DNA from: an uncultured Eubacteriales bacterium
Lineage (GTDB): Bacteria; Bacillota; Clostridia; Oscillospirales; Oscillospiraceae
NCBI GenBank assembly: GCA_905201305.1
Contig: CAJKNS010000032.1
Location: 1 to 13,876 of the forward strand
Length of the DNA stretch: 13,876 nt
Direction: 5' to 3'
Positions 12,561 through 13,876 of the stretch are shown here, piece by piece. The notes under the pieces are model-generated. The model saw nothing but the letters and a program-made list of their open reading frames with translations, was not told the DNA's origin and ran no database searches. The translations under genes and the position numbers were made by a program. Within the stretch, counting starts at the first letter, position 1. The number at the start of each line of letters is the position of its first letter.

Positions 12561-13876
12561 ATTTTGTCTGTTCCAACAGCTTCCGCTTTTTCCATGCGCC
12601 GCTGTAGAAATAAGCGCCTGCAAAAATTGCCGACAGGGTGGGCGCAAGACCCATGGATAAACGCCCACCAGCCCCATGCCAAACACCTTGGTCAGCAGCA
12701 GGCTCAGGGCAATCCGAACCACAACGCCGTCCAGCACATGGCAGAACATGGAGAACACCGTAAAGCCCGATGCCGTTGCAATCGCCACATAGATAAAGAA
12801 GAACGCCGAAGGGAACGCCATAAGGGACAGATATCTCAGGCAGCGGATGGATTCCTCCAGCGCCGCAGGGTCCCGGTTGAAGAGCTTGACCAGCGGTCCC
12901 GGAATTGTCTGGATAATGGCAAACATCACAATTGCCACCACCAGCGCACACCGGACGCCCACACGAATAGTTTTATCCGCCCGATCCGGTTTGCCCGCGC
13001 CGATATTCTGCCCCGCCATGGTGCCAACGCCGGTGGACAGTGCCGAAATGCCAGTCTGGCTCAGGTTCACCACCTTGCTGCCCACCGCCACTGCCGATGC
13101 CGCGATCACGCCATAGCTGTTGATGATGGAATTTACAAACACAAAGCTCAAATCAATAAACAGGTACTGGAACGAAGAGGGAATACCGATTTTCAGCACG
13201 GTTTTTGCTGTAGGACCATGGATTTTATACTGCTGCGGCTTCAGGGTCAGCATGCCCGGCTGATGCTTTTTGAGATACATAAACGCCCAGACCAGAGAAA
13301 TCAGTTCCGAGATCTCCGTGGCAATTGCCGCGCCGCCTGCGCCCATGTTCATGCCCGCTACAAACAGCAAATCCAAAAATACATTGGCAACGGACGCCAC
13401 CGCTGAGAAGTATAGGGGTCGCTTGGAATCCCCCATGCCCCGAAGGAACGAGGTAATGGAGCTATAGAAGAAGGAAATCAGGAAGCATACCGCGCGAATC
13501 ATCAGATAATTCCTCGCTTCGCCCTGTGCTTCCGCCGGCATATTCACCAGACTCAGAATGGGACCGATGAAGCAGCAGACAATCACTGAAATCACCACTG
13601 CCATAATCGCACTGATGGACAGCGCCGTTCCCACCGTTCGGTGGACGCCCTCCTCATTCTTTGCGCCGCAATACTGGGCAATCAGCACTGCGGAGCCTGC
13701 GCTGGCGCCCAGACCGATGTTGCTGGCAGCATTGCAGATATAGGACACGTTGTTCACCGCCGCCAGACCCGCCGAGCCGCAGAACTGCCCGACAATAATC
13801 GTATCCACCGTGGAATACAGCGTCTGCAAAATGCTGGAGGCAAGGAAGGGCAGGGAAAACCGAATCAAGCCGCTGG
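12559..13876 (-). CDS. MATE-family efflux transporter, 5' end outside the window, frame broken near its 3' end
   Basis: About 405 residues in one frame match a MATE transporter: LIRFSLPFLASSILQTLYS then VDTIIVGQF at the cut N-terminus, FLRGMGDSKRPLYF, and GTMAGQNIGAGKPDRA in the second half. After MGLVGVY the frame loses the family pattern and would run on to a stop at 12501 with a polar, Cys/Arg-rich end. The expected last helix, LSMGLAPTLSAIFAGAYFYS, continues in another frame and stops at 12559. One extra A beside the AAA at 12659-12661 would join the two (GVLSMGLAP). This is either a real frameshift that removes the last helix (pseudogene or altered protein) or a sequencing error. The protein would export drugs or metabolites by cation antiport. 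The two MATE proteins of the window are clearly different in sequence. Confidence 0.85.

Overview
The window looks like chromosome of a fairly GC-rich, low-motility-of-genes Clostridia member, most likely an Oscillospirales gut-type bacterium (Oscillibacter/Flavonifractor-like). The evidence is strong AGGAGG ribosome sites, ATG/TTG starts, Bacillota-style TATAAT and extended -10 promoters, tight ATGA gene overlaps, a Noc/ParB-like protein, two MATE transporters and a lipoprotein nuclease of a type common in Firmicutes. The taxonomic placement is inference. I saw no rRNA, tRNA, CRISPR array, insertion sequence or prophage gene.

Region 1 (1-4915) is the accessory and most interesting part. It opens with the C-terminal 382 residues of an Old Yellow Enzyme/2,4-dienoyl-CoA-reductase-type Fe-S flavoprotein (relatives include BaiCD, BaiH and trimethylamine dehydrogenase), followed by a GNAT acetyltransferase. 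Convergent to these is a minus-strand operon of three translationally coupled, mutually related NTF2/SnoaL-like proteins (3497-4255, 2709-3500, 1699-2712). The last one carries a Gly/Pro-rich 14-residue repeat tail. A promoter with a 14-bp inverted repeat over its -10 box drives the operon. Transcribed divergently is a 123-residue protein of unknown family that also has Gly-rich segments. A reductase plus several SnoaL-fold proteins recalls bile-acid/steroid-type reduction and dehydration chemistry, but the substrate cannot be read from the sequence.

Region 2 (4916-8571) holds tandem hairpin terminators, a MATE exporter on the minus strand, a 312-bp divergent intergenic region with two back-to-back -10 boxes, a stand-alone ParB/Noc-like protein and an aldose 1-epimerase with its own strong promoter.

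Region 3 (8638-12504) is one apparent operon behind a single extended -10 promoter: a 121-aa protein of unknown function, cysteine desulfurase, a secreted lipoprotein DNA/RNA nuclease, orotate phosphoribosyltransferase (pyrE) and RadC. Gaps are small or overlapping, and a bidirectional terminator ends it. The genes mix sulfur transfer, nucleotide synthesis and nucleic-acid handling; a common function is not obvious.

Region 4 (12559-13876) is a second MATE transporter, cut by the window edge at its 5' end, whose reading frame breaks about 33 codons before the natural C-terminus.
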